From: Mercenaria mercenaria | Taxonomy: Eukaryota; Mollusca; Bivalvia; Venerida; Veneridae | DNA: 64,000 nt | NCBI RefSeq assembly: GCF_021730395.1 | Contig: NC_069373.1 | Location: forward strand, 46,528,501-46,592,500 | Direction: 5' to 3' | In this document: piece after piece, positions 57,601 through 64,000 of the stretch | Position numbering within the stretch: position 1 is the first letter of the stretch | Layout of the letters: every line of letters starts with the position of its first letter | The notes under the pieces: model-generated | What the model was told of the DNA's origin: nothing | The model's input: the letters and a program-made list of their open reading frames with translations, nothing else | Database searches by the model: none | Made by a program: the position numbers and the translations under genes

Positions 57601-60600
57601 GATTGCTGTACCAATCAGTGTGTAATTTCCATAAATCCAAAAAATTATAGTGCTATTTTCACATGAAATGACATCCCTGATCAATTTATTGCCACCCAGA
57701 TGCTTATTGAGTAAATTCTAAAGAAAGCATCTTCATCAATAAATGAAATCTCATTTGGTTATGACAAAATTTTGCTTTATGATCTTGTGGTAGTTCTAGA
57801 TTTTTTTAATTGATTTGACTCTTTTCAAGGAGATTATTTGATACAGTGCAAGAACTAGTTGTCAGATTTAAAATGGAGCACCTGAATATATTTGAATTGT
57901 ACATTTTAGCGTCTACAGATCATGTGACATTTCTGACATCAGAGATGAAATTGAGCAAATGTTATGTCTCCCACCACACAGTGGTGTGGGAGACATTTTG
58001 ATTTACTCCAGTCTGTGTGTCTGTCTGTCACAAAGCTTGTCCGCACTCTTAAGTCGAACATTTCTCATCCGATCTTCAAGAAGATGTGCCTGCCAATAAG
58101 TGCATCGCAAAGTTCGATAACTAGCCAAATCGGCCTAGGCACTTAGGAATTATGGCCCTTGAATTATCAAAAAAGTACTCGGATTCCTTGCGCATTTTTG
58201 CTCCCAAATCAGCGCCTATACTACTTTTAAAAGTAGTAGGAAAGGCTTCCTTTTGGTTTCAAGAAAGTGCATGCACAAGTGGATTAAGTAAACAGTTTGT
58301 AAAGACTGACTTACTATTTAGATGATTAGGCAGTTGTGAGAGACATGCGCTTTTCTCAAAAGCATCTCTAGTTGATATTTAATTTTCAGTGATTTGAAAG
58401 CTAAAGCAAGACGTTGGGATGAGAAGATGCTGGGACAGTTGAAAGGGAAGAAAGAAAAATTGACGTCAGAACTGAAGGAGATGTCGAAGAAAAAGAGAAA
58501 AGAATCAGAACTCAATACCATCCGGTCGCAAATCAAAGGTTTAGAGACAAGACTGAAGTACTCTATCACAGATAGAGATAATACGGTTTGTTGTGTTATA
58601 GGTTGTTCATATTCTTTGAAAATGCTTCTTATTTTAACAGTCAGGGGTGTAACTGTTTTAAGTTATGTAACCTATTTCAGTTACTTTTTCAAGCATTTTA
58701 TAACCTGTATTTGTTATAAAATATAGTTAACTCAGGTAAGTTATTCAAAAAAGTCTTTTTGCTGTTCTCACAAAGTGACCTTTAAAGTGAAATTAGTAGC
58801 AAACTGTGGTTAATCAAATTCTCTTTTAGTCTGAGCATGACCTGATAAGCATAATGGGATATTAAGAGTTTTATAGCTTTAAAACATTTGCGTAAAACTT
58901 TATCAGCCTTGCGTAAAAAAATTTACTGCATTAGCTGGAAAGATAAAAGGTCAAGGATTCAGGAAATAATTGCATTAGTCTCATTCATAATGAGGAATTG
59001 GCACAGGAGGGCTTTGTAATATTTTATGATAACTGAAACAAGTTATGAAAGTTTAAGCAATAACTCAGATGGGTTATAAACTGCGATAACTTGAAACAGT
59101 TACACCCCTGACTGTTTAAGGTACTAACTTACAAATTTTAGGCAAAAAATAATTTCTGTCGAAAATCAATAACAAGTGAGAACTTTGAACGTGACTAGTG
59201 GTACAAATTTATTGACGTAAGATTTTTGCAAAATATGCTCATAAGTAACAAAAAAATGTGTTCAGAAGGTAGTAAACCATTGCAATGCTTTTGAAATGCT
59301 GCAGAAAATTTACATTCTTCATTCATTCTTACCAATATGTAACTTTTTTATTTTCACCCACTTTATTAGCCCACCATCATCAGATGGTGGGCTATTCAAA
59401 TAACTCTGCGTCCGTGGTCTGTCGTCCGTCCGTCCGTCCTTCCGTCCGTTAACAATTTCTCGTTATCGCATCTCCTCAGAAACTACCAGGGGGATTTTGA
59501 CCAAACTCTGTCAGAATGATGTACTGGTACTCTAGTTGTGTCCCCCTGAAAATCAGACTGGTTCAACAATTTTTTAGTGAGTTATGGCCCTTTGTTTATT
59601 TCTATAATTTACATAGATTTATATAGGGAAAAACTTTGAAAATCTTCTTGTCCAAAACCACAGAGCCTAGGGCTTTGATATTTGGTATGAAGCATCATCT
59701 AATGGTCCTCTACCAAGATGGTTCAAATTATTTCCTTGGGGTCTTACATGGCCCCGCCCCGGGGGTCACATGGTTTATATAGGGAAAAACTTTGAAAAAC
59801 CTCTTGTTCAAAACCACAGGGCCTAGGGCTTTGATATTTTGTATATTACATCATCTAGTGGTATTCAACTAAGATTGTTCAAATTATCCCCCTAGGGTCA
59901 AATATGGCCCCGCCCCGGGGGTCACATGGTTTACATAGACTTATATAGGGAAAAATTTTGAAAATCTTCTTGTCCAAACCACAAAGCCTAGGGCTTTGGC
60001 ATTTGTAATGTAGCATCATCTAGTGGTTCTCTACCAAGTTTGTTCAAATTATCCCCCTAGGGTCAAATATGGCCCCGTCCTGGGTGGTCACATGGTTCAG
60101 ATAGACTTATATAGGGAAAAGATCTTAAAATCTTGTCAATAACCTACAACATTCAAATTTGGACCACATGTATGGTTTTGAGTGGCAAGATGAACCTTGA
60201 CATGAGTTGACCTTGATTTTGACCTAGTGACCTACTTTCACATTTCTGTAGCTACAGCCTTCAAATTTGGACCACATGCATAGTTTTGTGCACTGAAACA
60301 AACTTTGACCTTGACATTGACCTAGTGACCTACTTTCACATTTTTGAAGGTACAGGCTTCAAATTTGGACCACATGCATAGTTTCGTGTTCTGAAATGGA
60401 ATTTGACCTTGATTTTGACCTACTGACCTTCTTTCACATTTCTCAAGCTACAGCCTTCAAATTTGGACCACATGCATAGTTTTGTGTACCGAAACAAACT
60501 TTGACCTTTACATTGACCTAGTGACCTACTTTCACATTTTTGAAGGTACAGGCTTCAAATTTGGAACACATGCATAGTTCTGTGTACCGAAACAAACTTT

Positions 60601-63600
60601 GACCTTGATTTTGACCTAGTGACCTACTTTCATATTACTTCAGCTACAGCCTTCAAATCTGGACAACTTGCATAGTTTTGTGTACCGAAATGAACTGTGA
60701 CCTTAAGATTGACCTAGTGACCTACAGTCGAGACTGTTTTAAGAGACCGACTTTGGGAAGCAGCGAAAAAGGTCACATATGACAGGGAGTCTCTTAAAAC
60801 AGTCTCACTTAACAGGATGACGCTGGTTTCATATATGTTTCCAATTAAAGTACATGAATATCGGATACTTATATATTGGCCTCTTTTAAGGTAGGAGTGG
60901 AAACCGATTAAATACTATTTCTTTAATTGCATATTGATAAAATATAAATTTCAAATAATTTGCATCATTCGTATGATGATGATAAAACAAATTTAAGCTC
61001 ATGATCTGGCACGAAAATAAAGGGGAGCAGTAAAATATAAATGTTCCATTTGAACTAATTACACACTGAGGTTTATGATATTTATATTTTTGTGTACTAA
61101 TTCTTCATTGACATTTATTCGATTATTGACTGCATCTTTAATCTGTGTTTACTTCGTCGTTTCCTATTAAATACCGCCATATTTTTGTTTCACCAGGAAT
61201 AAAGTTAATTTATGCACCGACTCCGAATTTTTCAGCGACTTTATACGCTGGTTTTCCCTAATCGAGCAATTCAAGTGCCTTAACACGCTGTTCTAATGTC
61301 AAAACAGTTCTTTTTTATGTTTTTCATCAGCCATTTTTTGTAAACAAATAAGTTCTCATCTCAAACAACTTCACGCGAGATAAAGAAAGGTAACTCTTAT
61401 CGTGTAAAATCTTGCGAGGGAGCGTCTCAAAGTCGCTGAAAACGGTCTAAATATCGATTCGGGAGCCTGATTTCACAGTCGTTTGTCGCGTAAGGCAGGG
61501 GGTTGCTTAATTCAGACTCTTTTAATAGTAAATTGCGTCCGGAGCATAAAATAGGGTCGCATATGACAGGGAGTCGCTTAATTCAGGGGGTCGTTAAGGC
61601 AGTCTCGACTGTACTTTCACATTTCTGTAGCTACGGGCTTCAAATTTAGACCACATGCATAGGATTGTGTACCGAAACAAACTTTAGCCTTGACAATGAC
61701 CTAGTGACTTACTTTCACATTTTTAGCCCACCATCATCAGATGGTGGGCTATTCAAATCACTCTGCGTCCGTGGTCCGTCGTCCTTCCGTCCGTCCGTCA
61801 GTCCGTCCGTCCTTCCGTCCGTTAACAATTTCTCGTTATCGCATCTCCTCAGAAACTACCAGGGGGATTTTGACCAAACTTTGTCAGAATGATGTATTGG
61901 TACCCTAGTTGTGTCCCCCTGAAAATCAGACTGGTTCAACAATTTTTTAGTAAGTTATGGCCCTTTGTTTATTTCTATAATTTACATAGATTTATATAGG
62001 GAAAAACTTTGAAAATCTTCTTGTCCAAAACCACAGAGCCTAGGGCTTTGATATTTGGTATGAAGCATCATCTAGTGGTCCTCTACCAAGATGATTCAAA
62101 TATATTCCTTGGGGTCTAATATGGCCCCGCCCCGGGGGTCACATGGTTTATATAGACTTATATAGGGAAAAACTTTGAAAAACCTCTTGTTCAAAACCAC
62201 AGGGCCTAGGGCTTTGATATTTTGTATATGACTTCATCTAGTGGTCTTCTACTAAGTTTGTTCAAATTATCCCCCTAAGGTCAAATATGGCTCCGCCCCG
62301 GGGGTCACATGGTTTACATAGACTTACATAGGGAAAAACGTTGAAAATCTTCTTGTCCAAACCACAAAGCCTAGGGCTTTGGCATTTGTAATGTAGCATC
62401 ATCTAGTGGTTCTCTACCAAGTTTGTTCAAATTATCCCCCTAGGGTCAAATATGGCCCCGCCCTGGGGGGTCACATGGTTCATATAGACTTATATAGGGA
62501 AAAGATTTTAAAATCTTCTTGTCAATAACCTACAACATTCAAATATGGACCACATGTATGGTTTTGAGTGGCAAGATGAACCTTGACATGAGTTGACCTT
62601 GATTTTGACCTAGTGACCTACTTTCACATTTCTGTAGCTACAGCCTTCAAATTTGGACCACTTGCATAGTTTTGTGCACTGAAAAAAACTTTGACCTTGA
62701 CTTTGACCTAGTGACCTACTTTCACATTTTTGAAGAAACAGGCTTCAAATTTGGACCACATGCGTAGTTTTGTGTTCTGAATTGGAATTTGACCTTGATT
62801 TTGACCTACTGACCTACTTTCACATTTCTCAAGCTACAGCCTTCAAATTTGGACCACATGCATAGTTTTGTGTACCGAAACAAACTTTGACCTTTACATT
62901 GACCTAGTGACCTACTTTTACATTTTTGAAGGTACAGGCTTCAAATTTGGAACACATGCATAGTTCTGTGTTCCGAAATAAAATTTGACCTTGATTTTGA
63001 CCTAGTGACCTACTTTCACATTTCTCGAGCTACAGCCTTCAAATTTGGACCACATGCATAGTTTTGTGTACCGAAATGAACTTTGACCTTAAGATTGACC
63101 TAGTGACCTACTTTCACATTTCTGTAGCTACAGGCTTCAAATTTAGACCACATGCATAGGATTGTGTACCGAAACAAACTTTGACCTTGACATTGACCTA
63201 GTGACCTACTTCCACATTTTTGAAGGTACAGGCTTTAAATTTGGACCACATGCATAAATTTGTGTTCTGAAGTGTAATTTGACCTTGATTTTGACCTAGT
63301 GACCTACTTTCACATTTCATCCTTGAAATTGATCTAGTGACCTACTTTCACATTTCTCAAGCTACAGCTTTCAAATTTGGACCACATGCGAAGTGTTGTG
63401 TACGGAAATGAAATTTGACCTTGAGCTAGTCAGTAAGTCTTGAAATTTGGAACACTCAAAAATGGCACATTGGTGGGCGCCAAGATCACTCTGTGATCTC
63501 TTGTCATTTTTAAGTTCTATGCTGAACTTGGTGGAAATGAAAATGTTGAAAAATTCCACCCAAACAGTGGGCAAGTAGCTTTAAAGAGAAAAATAAAACA

Positions 63601-63763
63601 TGTTGGTAAGAAAAGCTATTAAAATGCAGTATATCATATAGCTGATACTTTTTTTGAGGTTGAATATCATTCTTAAGTTTTTTTTCTGTTCCAGCAAAAT
63701 AAACATCTTACACAGAATGAAAAAGATCTAAGAAACTACAAGGAACAGATACATTCATTTGAG
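30497..63763 (+). CDS. SMC1A: SMC1 cohesin subunit (SMC1A type), 17 coding exons, 3' end beyond window
   Basis: Seventeen exons with GT-AG borders join into 749 codons without a stop, matching animal SMC1 from residue 1 to about 750 of roughly 1,230. SMC1 pairs with SMC3 and RAD21 in the cohesin ring that holds sister chromatids together and shapes chromatin loops in the nucleus. Seen in order: the N-terminal ATPase lobe with Walker A (GPNGSGKSN, residues 33-41, split by intron 1); the conserved [19 protein letters not shown] and NFLVFQG segments; a long coiled coil from about residue 165 to 490; the hinge (about 500-660) with the [12 protein letters not shown] signature; and the start of the returning coiled coil. 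The signature motif, Walker B and the C-terminal lobe must lie past 64,000. Introns range from about 0.2 to 13.5 kb and most carry transposons. Confidence 0.96.
30745..30948. mobile_element. Palindromic MITE inserted in the left TIR of the 6.4-kb element
   Basis: A 204-bp foldback with arms of about 76 bp beginning CACAGGAGTCTGAAATTC and a GC-richer spacer near 30,830-30,870. ATAGAAT is duplicated at 30,738-30,744 and 30,949-30,955. Removing the MITE restores the host TIR so that it matches the right end. Confidence 0.9.
32507..32514 (+). promoter_or_regulatory. TATA-box-like site before the PHD exon
   Basis: TATATAAA lies 96 bp upstream of the PHD-finger ATG. It could be the promoter of the gene carried by the 6.4-kb element. 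Confidence 0.4.
32603..32808 (+). CDS. First exon of a transposon-carried PHD-finger protein
   Basis: 68 codons plus two bases, ending in a good donor (GGCG|GTGAGT). The sequence has the PHD spacing C4-H-C3: Cys6 and Cys9, Cys20 and Cys23, His28 and Cys31, Cys51 and Cys54 (CIEC, CSNC, WLHRTC, CKCC). PHD fingers commonly bind histone tails; in transposons they may aid targeting. It lies inside the 6.4-kb element, not in the SMC1 reading frame. Downstream exons were not found, so the rest of the protein is unknown, and the exon may be the only surviving part. Confidence 0.6.
33573..34614. mobile_element. hAT-like non-autonomous element
   Basis: CAGGGTTCTC at 33,573 is mirrored by GAGAACCCTG ending at 34,614, and CATGTT is repeated on both outer sides (33,567-33,572 and 34,615-34,620). 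CAGGG-type ends suggest hAT, although hAT usually duplicates 8 bp and only 6 are seen. A second inner inverted or direct pair, GGGAGTCCC, lies near both ends. It encodes no protein and is inserted in the 6.4-kb element. Confidence 0.68.
35570..37013 (+). mobile_element. Helentron-like element, AGCTCACCTGTCAC family (copy 1)
   Basis: The 5' hairpin GCTCACCTGTCACATAGTGA with its complement follows TTTTT. Next come a (GTCC)n tract (about 35,627-35,670), about five units of roughly 161 bp (each with TTGTCTGCAC and TTGAACTGGCCAGAT), a 3' module shared with the 9,919 element, then CAGGTGAGC, the hairpin AGGGCCATCATGGCCCT and CTCTTG before TTTT. It sits in the right TIR of the 6.4-kb element; the left TIR preserves the unoccupied site (near 31,061-31,090). 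Confidence 0.85.
37668..41642 (+). mobile_element. hAT transposon, nearly complete
   Basis: TAGTGTTTTTCC at 37,668 is mirrored by GGAAAAACACTA ending at 41,642. The inverted match continues loosely inward (CGCGCCACG and GCGGTTCGC type words), and a two-exon transposase gene fills the interior. No clean 8-bp target duplication is visible (TCTAAAAA on the left, AAAAAGTA on the right). The 3' side was later hit by a Mutator-like element 18 bp outside the end. Confidence 0.78.
38087..40971 (+). CDS. hAT transposase (ZNF862/KIAA1586-like), two exons, one in-frame stop
   Basis: Exon 1 (38,087-38,190, [20 protein letters not shown] onward, donor GA|GTAAGT) and exon 2 (38,913-40,971, acceptor TTTCTCCAG) join in frame into about 720 codons. 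An N-terminal Cys/His stretch (CSVCSKWSL, then HEDSEQHKN) looks like a TTF/BED-type zinc site. The catalytic core shows [27 protein letters not shown] and [10 protein letters not shown] in hAT order. The C-terminus has the dimerisation signature [15 protein letters not shown] followed by LLMIKLN (about residue 660). One TGA at 39,205-39,207 (codon 133) interrupts the zinc region; it could derive from CGA by CpG decay. Otherwise the frame is open, so the copy is young but probably inactive. It resides in SMC1 intron 1, sense strand. Confidence 0.85.
41660..43441. mobile_element. Mutator-like non-autonomous element with 9-bp target duplication
   Basis: Terminal inverted repeats of about 105 bp start GGCAGTGGCTACGATTACGG at 41,660 and mirror the end at 43,441. 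The 9-bp direct repeat TACTTTTTT flanks both sides (41,651-41,659 and 43,442-43,450). Long TIRs with 9-bp duplications are typical of MULEs. It codes for no transposase. A Helentron-like element (42,155-43,166) makes up most of its inside. Confidence 0.85.
42155..43166 (+). mobile_element. Helentron-like element, AGCTCATCTGATT family (copy 2)
   Basis: Same start, tandem units, 3' hairpin and CTCTTG end as the copy at 21,427, in the same orientation. The GTCGGC tract is about 30 bp shorter here; otherwise only scattered single-base differences are seen. T-runs flank both ends. It is inserted inside the Mutator-like element. Confidence 0.82.
43766..44137. other. End of SMC1 intron 1, nothing recognised
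   Basis: AT-rich sequence before the exon 2 acceptor (ATTTGTTTTGCAG). No element ends were seen. Confidence 0.4.
44138..44214 (+). CDS. SMC1A: SMC1 exon 2
   Basis: Residues 38-63, completing Walker A ([16 protein letters not shown]) and reading through [10 protein letters not shown]. Donor T|GTAAGT, phase 0. Confidence 0.97.
44415..44634 (+). mobile_element. Short Helentron-like element (ATGCCCCCAAAGGG family)
   Basis: After TTTT, ATGCCCCCAAAGGGAGGCAT forms a 5' hairpin and a CATCCGTCCG tract follows. The end has GGGGGCAT, a GTCACCATTAGTGAC hairpin and AGCTGTTG (a variant of the usual CTCTTG). It has no full internal array, only one unit. It lies in SMC1 intron 2. Confidence 0.65.
44680..44826 (+). 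CDS. SMC1A: SMC1 exon 3
   Basis: 49 codons, residues 64-112, [17 protein letters not shown] to [10 protein letters not shown]. Acceptor TTTATACAG, donor CAG|GTAAGG. Confidence 0.97.
45426..45574 (+). CDS. SMC1A: SMC1 exon 4
   Basis: Residues 113-162, including [20 protein letters not shown] and FEEIS, the conserved Q-loop region of the ATPase lobe. Donor AG|GTTTGA. Confidence 0.97.
45745..46190 (+). repeat. Truncated Helentron-like element (about 166-bp units)
   Basis: Two tandem units share TGTCCGCTCTC, TGTTTGTGGGCATAATATC and CGATAACCA. The 3' side reads GATGGGCGTATTTTGCGACA then CACTCCTG, a worn version of the usual inverted start plus CTCTTG end. The internal unit is also found in the differently ended element at 57,962. 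It lies in SMC1 intron 4. Confidence 0.6.
46368..46536 (+). CDS. SMC1A: SMC1 exon 5
   Basis: Residues 162-218: [20 protein letters not shown] and on to KLKQEL; start of the first coiled coil with the conserved [13 protein letters not shown]. Donor CTT|GTAAGT. Confidence 0.97.
47190..47395. repeat. Interspersed repeat, family B (copy 2, inverted)
   Basis: Contains GTGCAGACCAAGACCAGCC and its near-inverse, with the TTTAGCAGGGTAAAG end, so it is the reverse of the copies at 6.64 and 53.9 kb. It lies in SMC1 intron 5. Confidence 0.6.
47611..48653 (+). mobile_element. Helentron-like element (TACCCCCCGACAAC family)
   Basis: TACCCCCCGACAACAAAGTT with its complement makes the 5' hairpin. A GTCTGTCC-type tract follows, then about five units of roughly 171 bp (each with CAATCTTGTGCGCACCATC and TGTGCATGGGGCATGTTA). 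The 3' end is GGGGGGTAC, the hairpin ATCACCTTTAGTGAT and AGCTCTAG followed by TTTTT. It lies in SMC1 intron 5. Confidence 0.78.
48778..48990 (+). CDS. SMC1A: SMC1 exon 6
   Basis: 71 codons, residues 219-289, coiled coil: [20 protein letters not shown] to EATIKES. Acceptor TTTTACAG, donor AGT|GTAAGT. Confidence 0.97.
49027..50424 (+). mobile_element. Helentron-like element, AGCTCACCTGTCAC family (variant array)
   Basis: The 5' hairpin resembles that at 35,570 (AGCTCACCTGTCACAAAGTG), but the internal array is unrelated: seven or eight units of about 157 bp centred on GGGGTCAAAATTGACCCCGC. The 3' end is CAGGTGAGCGAT, the hairpin AGGGTCATCTTGACCC and GCTTG. A T-tract precedes it. It lies in SMC1 intron 6, starting 37 bp after the exon 6 donor. 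Confidence 0.8.
50717..50802 (+). CDS. SMC1A: SMC1 exon 7
   Basis: Residues 290-318: [20 protein letters not shown] to KLDSAK. Acceptor TTGCAG, donor AA|GTAAGT. Confidence 0.96.
50850..51100 (-). repeat. tRNA-derived SINE, minus strand
   Basis: The tRNA-like head, read on the minus strand, contains ATCTATGCGAGTTCAAAACC (decayed B box). The body has GGATACTATCTAGCTGGC, AGGTGCCCACC and GGGGTCTTCCTCCACCATC, a well-repeated bivalve SINE body. It lies in SMC1 intron 7. Confidence 0.6.
51259..51307 (+). CDS. SMC1A: SMC1 exon 8
   Basis: Short exon, residues 318-334: [16 protein letters not shown]. Acceptor AATTTCAG, donor GAG|GTATGT. The phase fits both neighbours. Confidence 0.94.
51611..51727 (+). 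CDS. SMC1A: SMC1 exon 9
   Basis: 39 codons, residues 335-373: [20 protein letters not shown] then the strongly conserved [16 protein letters not shown]. Confidence 0.97.
52148..52362 (+). CDS. SMC1A: SMC1 exon 10
   Basis: Residues 374-445: [20 protein letters not shown] through [20 protein letters not shown] to DYI; coiled coil. Acceptor TCACCAG, donor AG|GTACTG. Confidence 0.97.
52893..53028 (+). CDS. SMC1A: SMC1 exon 11
   Basis: Residues 445-490: [20 protein letters not shown] to NEQLSEAK; end of the first coiled coil. Acceptor CTGTTCATAG, donor AAG|GTGAGT. Confidence 0.95.
53083..53285 (+). repeat. tRNA-derived SINE
   Basis: GTGGCCGAGTGGTTAACC is a tRNA(Leu)-like A-box region. The body has AGAGAAACCGGGATCTTCC, and the tail is TGACACTAAACACAACAAAA. 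It lies in SMC1 intron 11. Confidence 0.65.
53921..54135. repeat. Interspersed repeat, family B (copy 3)
   Basis: Starts TTAACCTTTACCCTGTTAAA and has a clear inner palindrome around TGCAGACCAAGATCAGCC and GGCTGATCTTGGTCTGCA. It ends CAGGCTAAAGGTTAAAA, the inverse of its start. It lies in SMC1 intron 11. Confidence 0.68.
54250..54327 (+). CDS. SMC1A: SMC1 exon 12
   Basis: 26 codons, residues 491-516: [20 protein letters not shown] then RLFPGV, entering the hinge. Acceptor TTTCCTATAG, donor GTG|GTAAGT. Confidence 0.96.
54905..55065. repeat. Foldback element related to that at 20.3 kb
   Basis: AAGGCCTTCGCATTC on the left and GGAAGGCCTTG on the right enclose the phrase CAGATGTGTAGGAATTGAACCA, which also occurs in the foldback at 20,320. 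Arms are more worn here. It lies in SMC1 intron 12. Confidence 0.5.
55365..55600. mobile_element. Palindromic MITE, family A (copy 4)
   Basis: A 236-bp palindrome from GAGCAGCACCATGAG to CTCATGGTGCGACTC, flanked by AAAT at 55,361-55,364 and 55,601-55,604. It lies in SMC1 intron 12. Confidence 0.88.
55839..56050 (+). CDS. SMC1A: SMC1 exon 13
   Basis: Residues 517-587, hinge: [20 protein letters not shown] through MDAIICDT to [16 protein letters not shown]. Acceptor TTTTACAG, donor AG|GTAATT. Confidence 0.97.
56697..56856. repeat. Interspersed repeat, family B (copy 4, inverted, short)
   Basis: Begins TAACCCTTATCATGCTGG and ends TAGCAGGGTAAGGGTTAA, with AGCACCCCTTTTAACAGTTAA inside, so it is a shortened reverse copy. 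It lies in SMC1 intron 13. Confidence 0.6.
56943..57105 (+). CDS. SMC1A: SMC1 exon 14
   Basis: Residues 587-641: [20 protein letters not shown] through [20 protein letters not shown] to HERHK. Hinge core. Confidence 0.97.
57313..57371 (+). CDS. SMC1A: SMC1 exon 15
   Basis: Residues 642-661 with the hinge signature [19 protein letters not shown]. Acceptor CCATTTCAG, donor AG|GTATGT. Confidence 0.96.
57962..58260 (+). mobile_element. Truncated Helentron-like element (CTCCCACCACACAGTGG family)
   Basis: ATGTCTCCCACCACACAGTG with its complement forms a strong 5' hairpin and a GTCTGTCTGTC tract follows. One internal unit resembles the array at 45,830 (CGCAAAGTTCGATAAC and TATGGCCCTTGAATTA). The usual 3' hairpin and CTCTTG are not seen, so the end is lost. 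It lies in SMC1 intron 15. Confidence 0.6.
58390..58585 (+). CDS. SMC1A: SMC1 exon 16
   Basis: Residues 661-726: [20 protein letters not shown] through [20 protein letters not shown] to DRDNT, start of the second coiled coil. The donor ACG|GTTTGT is weaker than others in this gene. Confidence 0.94.
58638..59114. mobile_element. MITE with CAGTCAGGGGTGTAAC ends
   Basis: CAGTCAGGGGTGTAACTG at 58,638 is mirrored by CAGTTACACCCCTGACTG ending at 59,114, with a looser match inward (AAGTTATG and CGATAACTT). TTTAA lies directly outside both ends (58,633-58,637 and 59,115-59,119), a likely 5-bp or TTAA-type target duplication. It lies in SMC1 intron 16. Confidence 0.75.
59368..61724 (+). mobile_element. 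Helentron-like element (AGCCCACCATCATCAG family), 3' end missing
   Basis: AGCCCACCATCATCAGATGG with its complement forms the 5' hairpin, and (GTCC)n follows near 59,423-59,450. Then come units of about 150 bp carrying CCCCGCCCCGGGGGTCACATGG and a second array of about 100-bp units (GACCTAGTGACCTACTTTCA). It is broken by a Tigger-like insertion (60,725-61,611) and ends at a T-tract where a second copy of the same family begins. It lies in SMC1 intron 16. Confidence 0.78.
60725..61611 (-). mobile_element. Tigger/pogo-like DNA transposon remnant
   Basis: CAGTCGAGACTG at 60,725 and CAGTCTCGACTG ending at 61,611 are inverted ends, with TA at 60,723-60,724 and 61,612-61,613. On the minus strand about 61,205-61,333 encodes a pieced N-terminal helix-turn-helix ([18 protein letters not shown], then [14 protein letters not shown]) like the pogo/CENP-B DNA-binding domain. 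It is broken by at least one stop between these pieces. The DDE core is absent, so it is an internally deleted copy. Removing it restores the repeat unit of the surrounding array. Confidence 0.8.
61725..63503 (+). mobile_element. Helentron-like element (AGCCCACCATCATCAG family), complete copy
   Basis: Same 5' hairpin and (GTCC)n tract (about 61,770-61,822) as the upstream copy, and the same two arrays in the same order. It finishes with TGGTGGGC (inverse of the start), the hairpin AGATCACTCTGTGATCT and CTCTTG. It follows TTTT. Confidence 0.82.
63695..63763 (+). CDS. SMC1A: SMC1 exon 17
   Basis: 23 codons, residues 727-749: [20 protein letters not shown] then SFE, coiled coil. Acceptor TCTGTTCCAG, donor GAG|GTAGGT. 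Similarity is lower in this part of the coiled coil, but splice sites and phase agree. The gene goes on beyond the window. Confidence 0.88.
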
Positions 63764-63950
63764 GTAGGTTGATTTATGTCTGTATTGACAGAGCTAGAAC
63801 TGTTTACTTATGATCACAAGATATAAAAGAAACAATAATGCTCCAGGTGGCATTGTATCAGTCTTGTTTATCTTTTACTAGGAAAGATTGTGTTGCTTGC
63901 CTGTTGCTCTTGTAGAAGCTGTTGGATGTCAGACATTGTATCTTAAATCA

Positions 63951-64000
63951 TTAGTTCTCCCCCTCTGATTCATGTGGAGAAGTTAGCACTTTGTGGAGAA
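63951..64000 (+). repeat. SINE body, cut by window end
   Basis: CCCCCTCTGATTCATGTGGA and AGAAGTTAGCACTTTGTGGA match, in the opposite orientation, the body of the SINE at 18,080-18,306. Confidence 0.6.

Noticed and set aside
1-64000. LTR or virus-like element
   Set aside because: No paired long terminal repeats and no gag-, capsid- or integrase-like frames were recognised; the long inverted ends found belong to DNA transposons.

Overview
The window looks like genomic DNA of a bivalve mollusc, probably a heterodont clam. It is AT-rich, genes are split by GT-AG introns, and there are tRNA-derived SINEs, RING-less TRIM-like B-box/propeller genes, and very many short elements built from a hairpin, a (GTCC)n tract and internal tandem repeats. 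The taxonomic call is inference from gene and repeat content; no species was identified.

Three kinds of host gene can be supported. (1) A four-EF-hand calmodulin-like gene runs on + from about 5.8 to 17.9 kb. Its 10-kb second intron contains a complete intronless B-box/coiled-coil/beta-propeller (TRIM-like) gene on the opposite strand at 11.2-12.9 kb. (2) A second, very similar copy of that TRIM-like gene lies at 24.5-26.2 kb. The two genes are the cores of a direct segmental duplication (about 11.05-16.56 kb and 24.39-27.99 kb). (3) The first 17 coding exons (749 codons) of the cohesin ATPase gene SMC1 (SMC1A type) run on + from 30,497 to 63,763 and continue past the window. All 17 exons join in frame, from the N-terminal ATPase motif through the first coiled coil and the hinge into the start of the second coiled coil.

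Most of the rest is mobile DNA, layered enough to read as a history. The first SMC1 intron (13.5 kb, splitting a codon of the Walker A motif) is almost wholly nested transposons. These include a 6.4-kb element with long inverted ends, many ACCGGAAAGCAC motifs and a PHD-finger exon. Beside it lies an older inverted-repeat unit holding a nearly complete hAT element (transposase with one in-frame stop) and a Mutator-like element with a perfect 9-bp target duplication. Elsewhere there are a TTAA-flanked piggyBac-like element, a TA-flanked Tigger/pogo remnant, a broken LINE just upstream of SMC1, palindromic MITEs with 4-bp target duplications, and several SINEs.

The most striking pattern is a group of at least seven sequence-distinct element families that share one end design: T-tract, 5' hairpin, short-motif microsatellite, 100-180-bp internal tandem units, an inverted copy of the 5' end, a 3' hairpin, CTCTTG, T-tract. 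This matches what is known of non-autonomous Helentron-like elements. Two filled/empty site comparisons inside the window support recent movement. No CRISPR array, rRNA gene or functional tRNA gene was seen, and no LTR or virus-like element was recognised.
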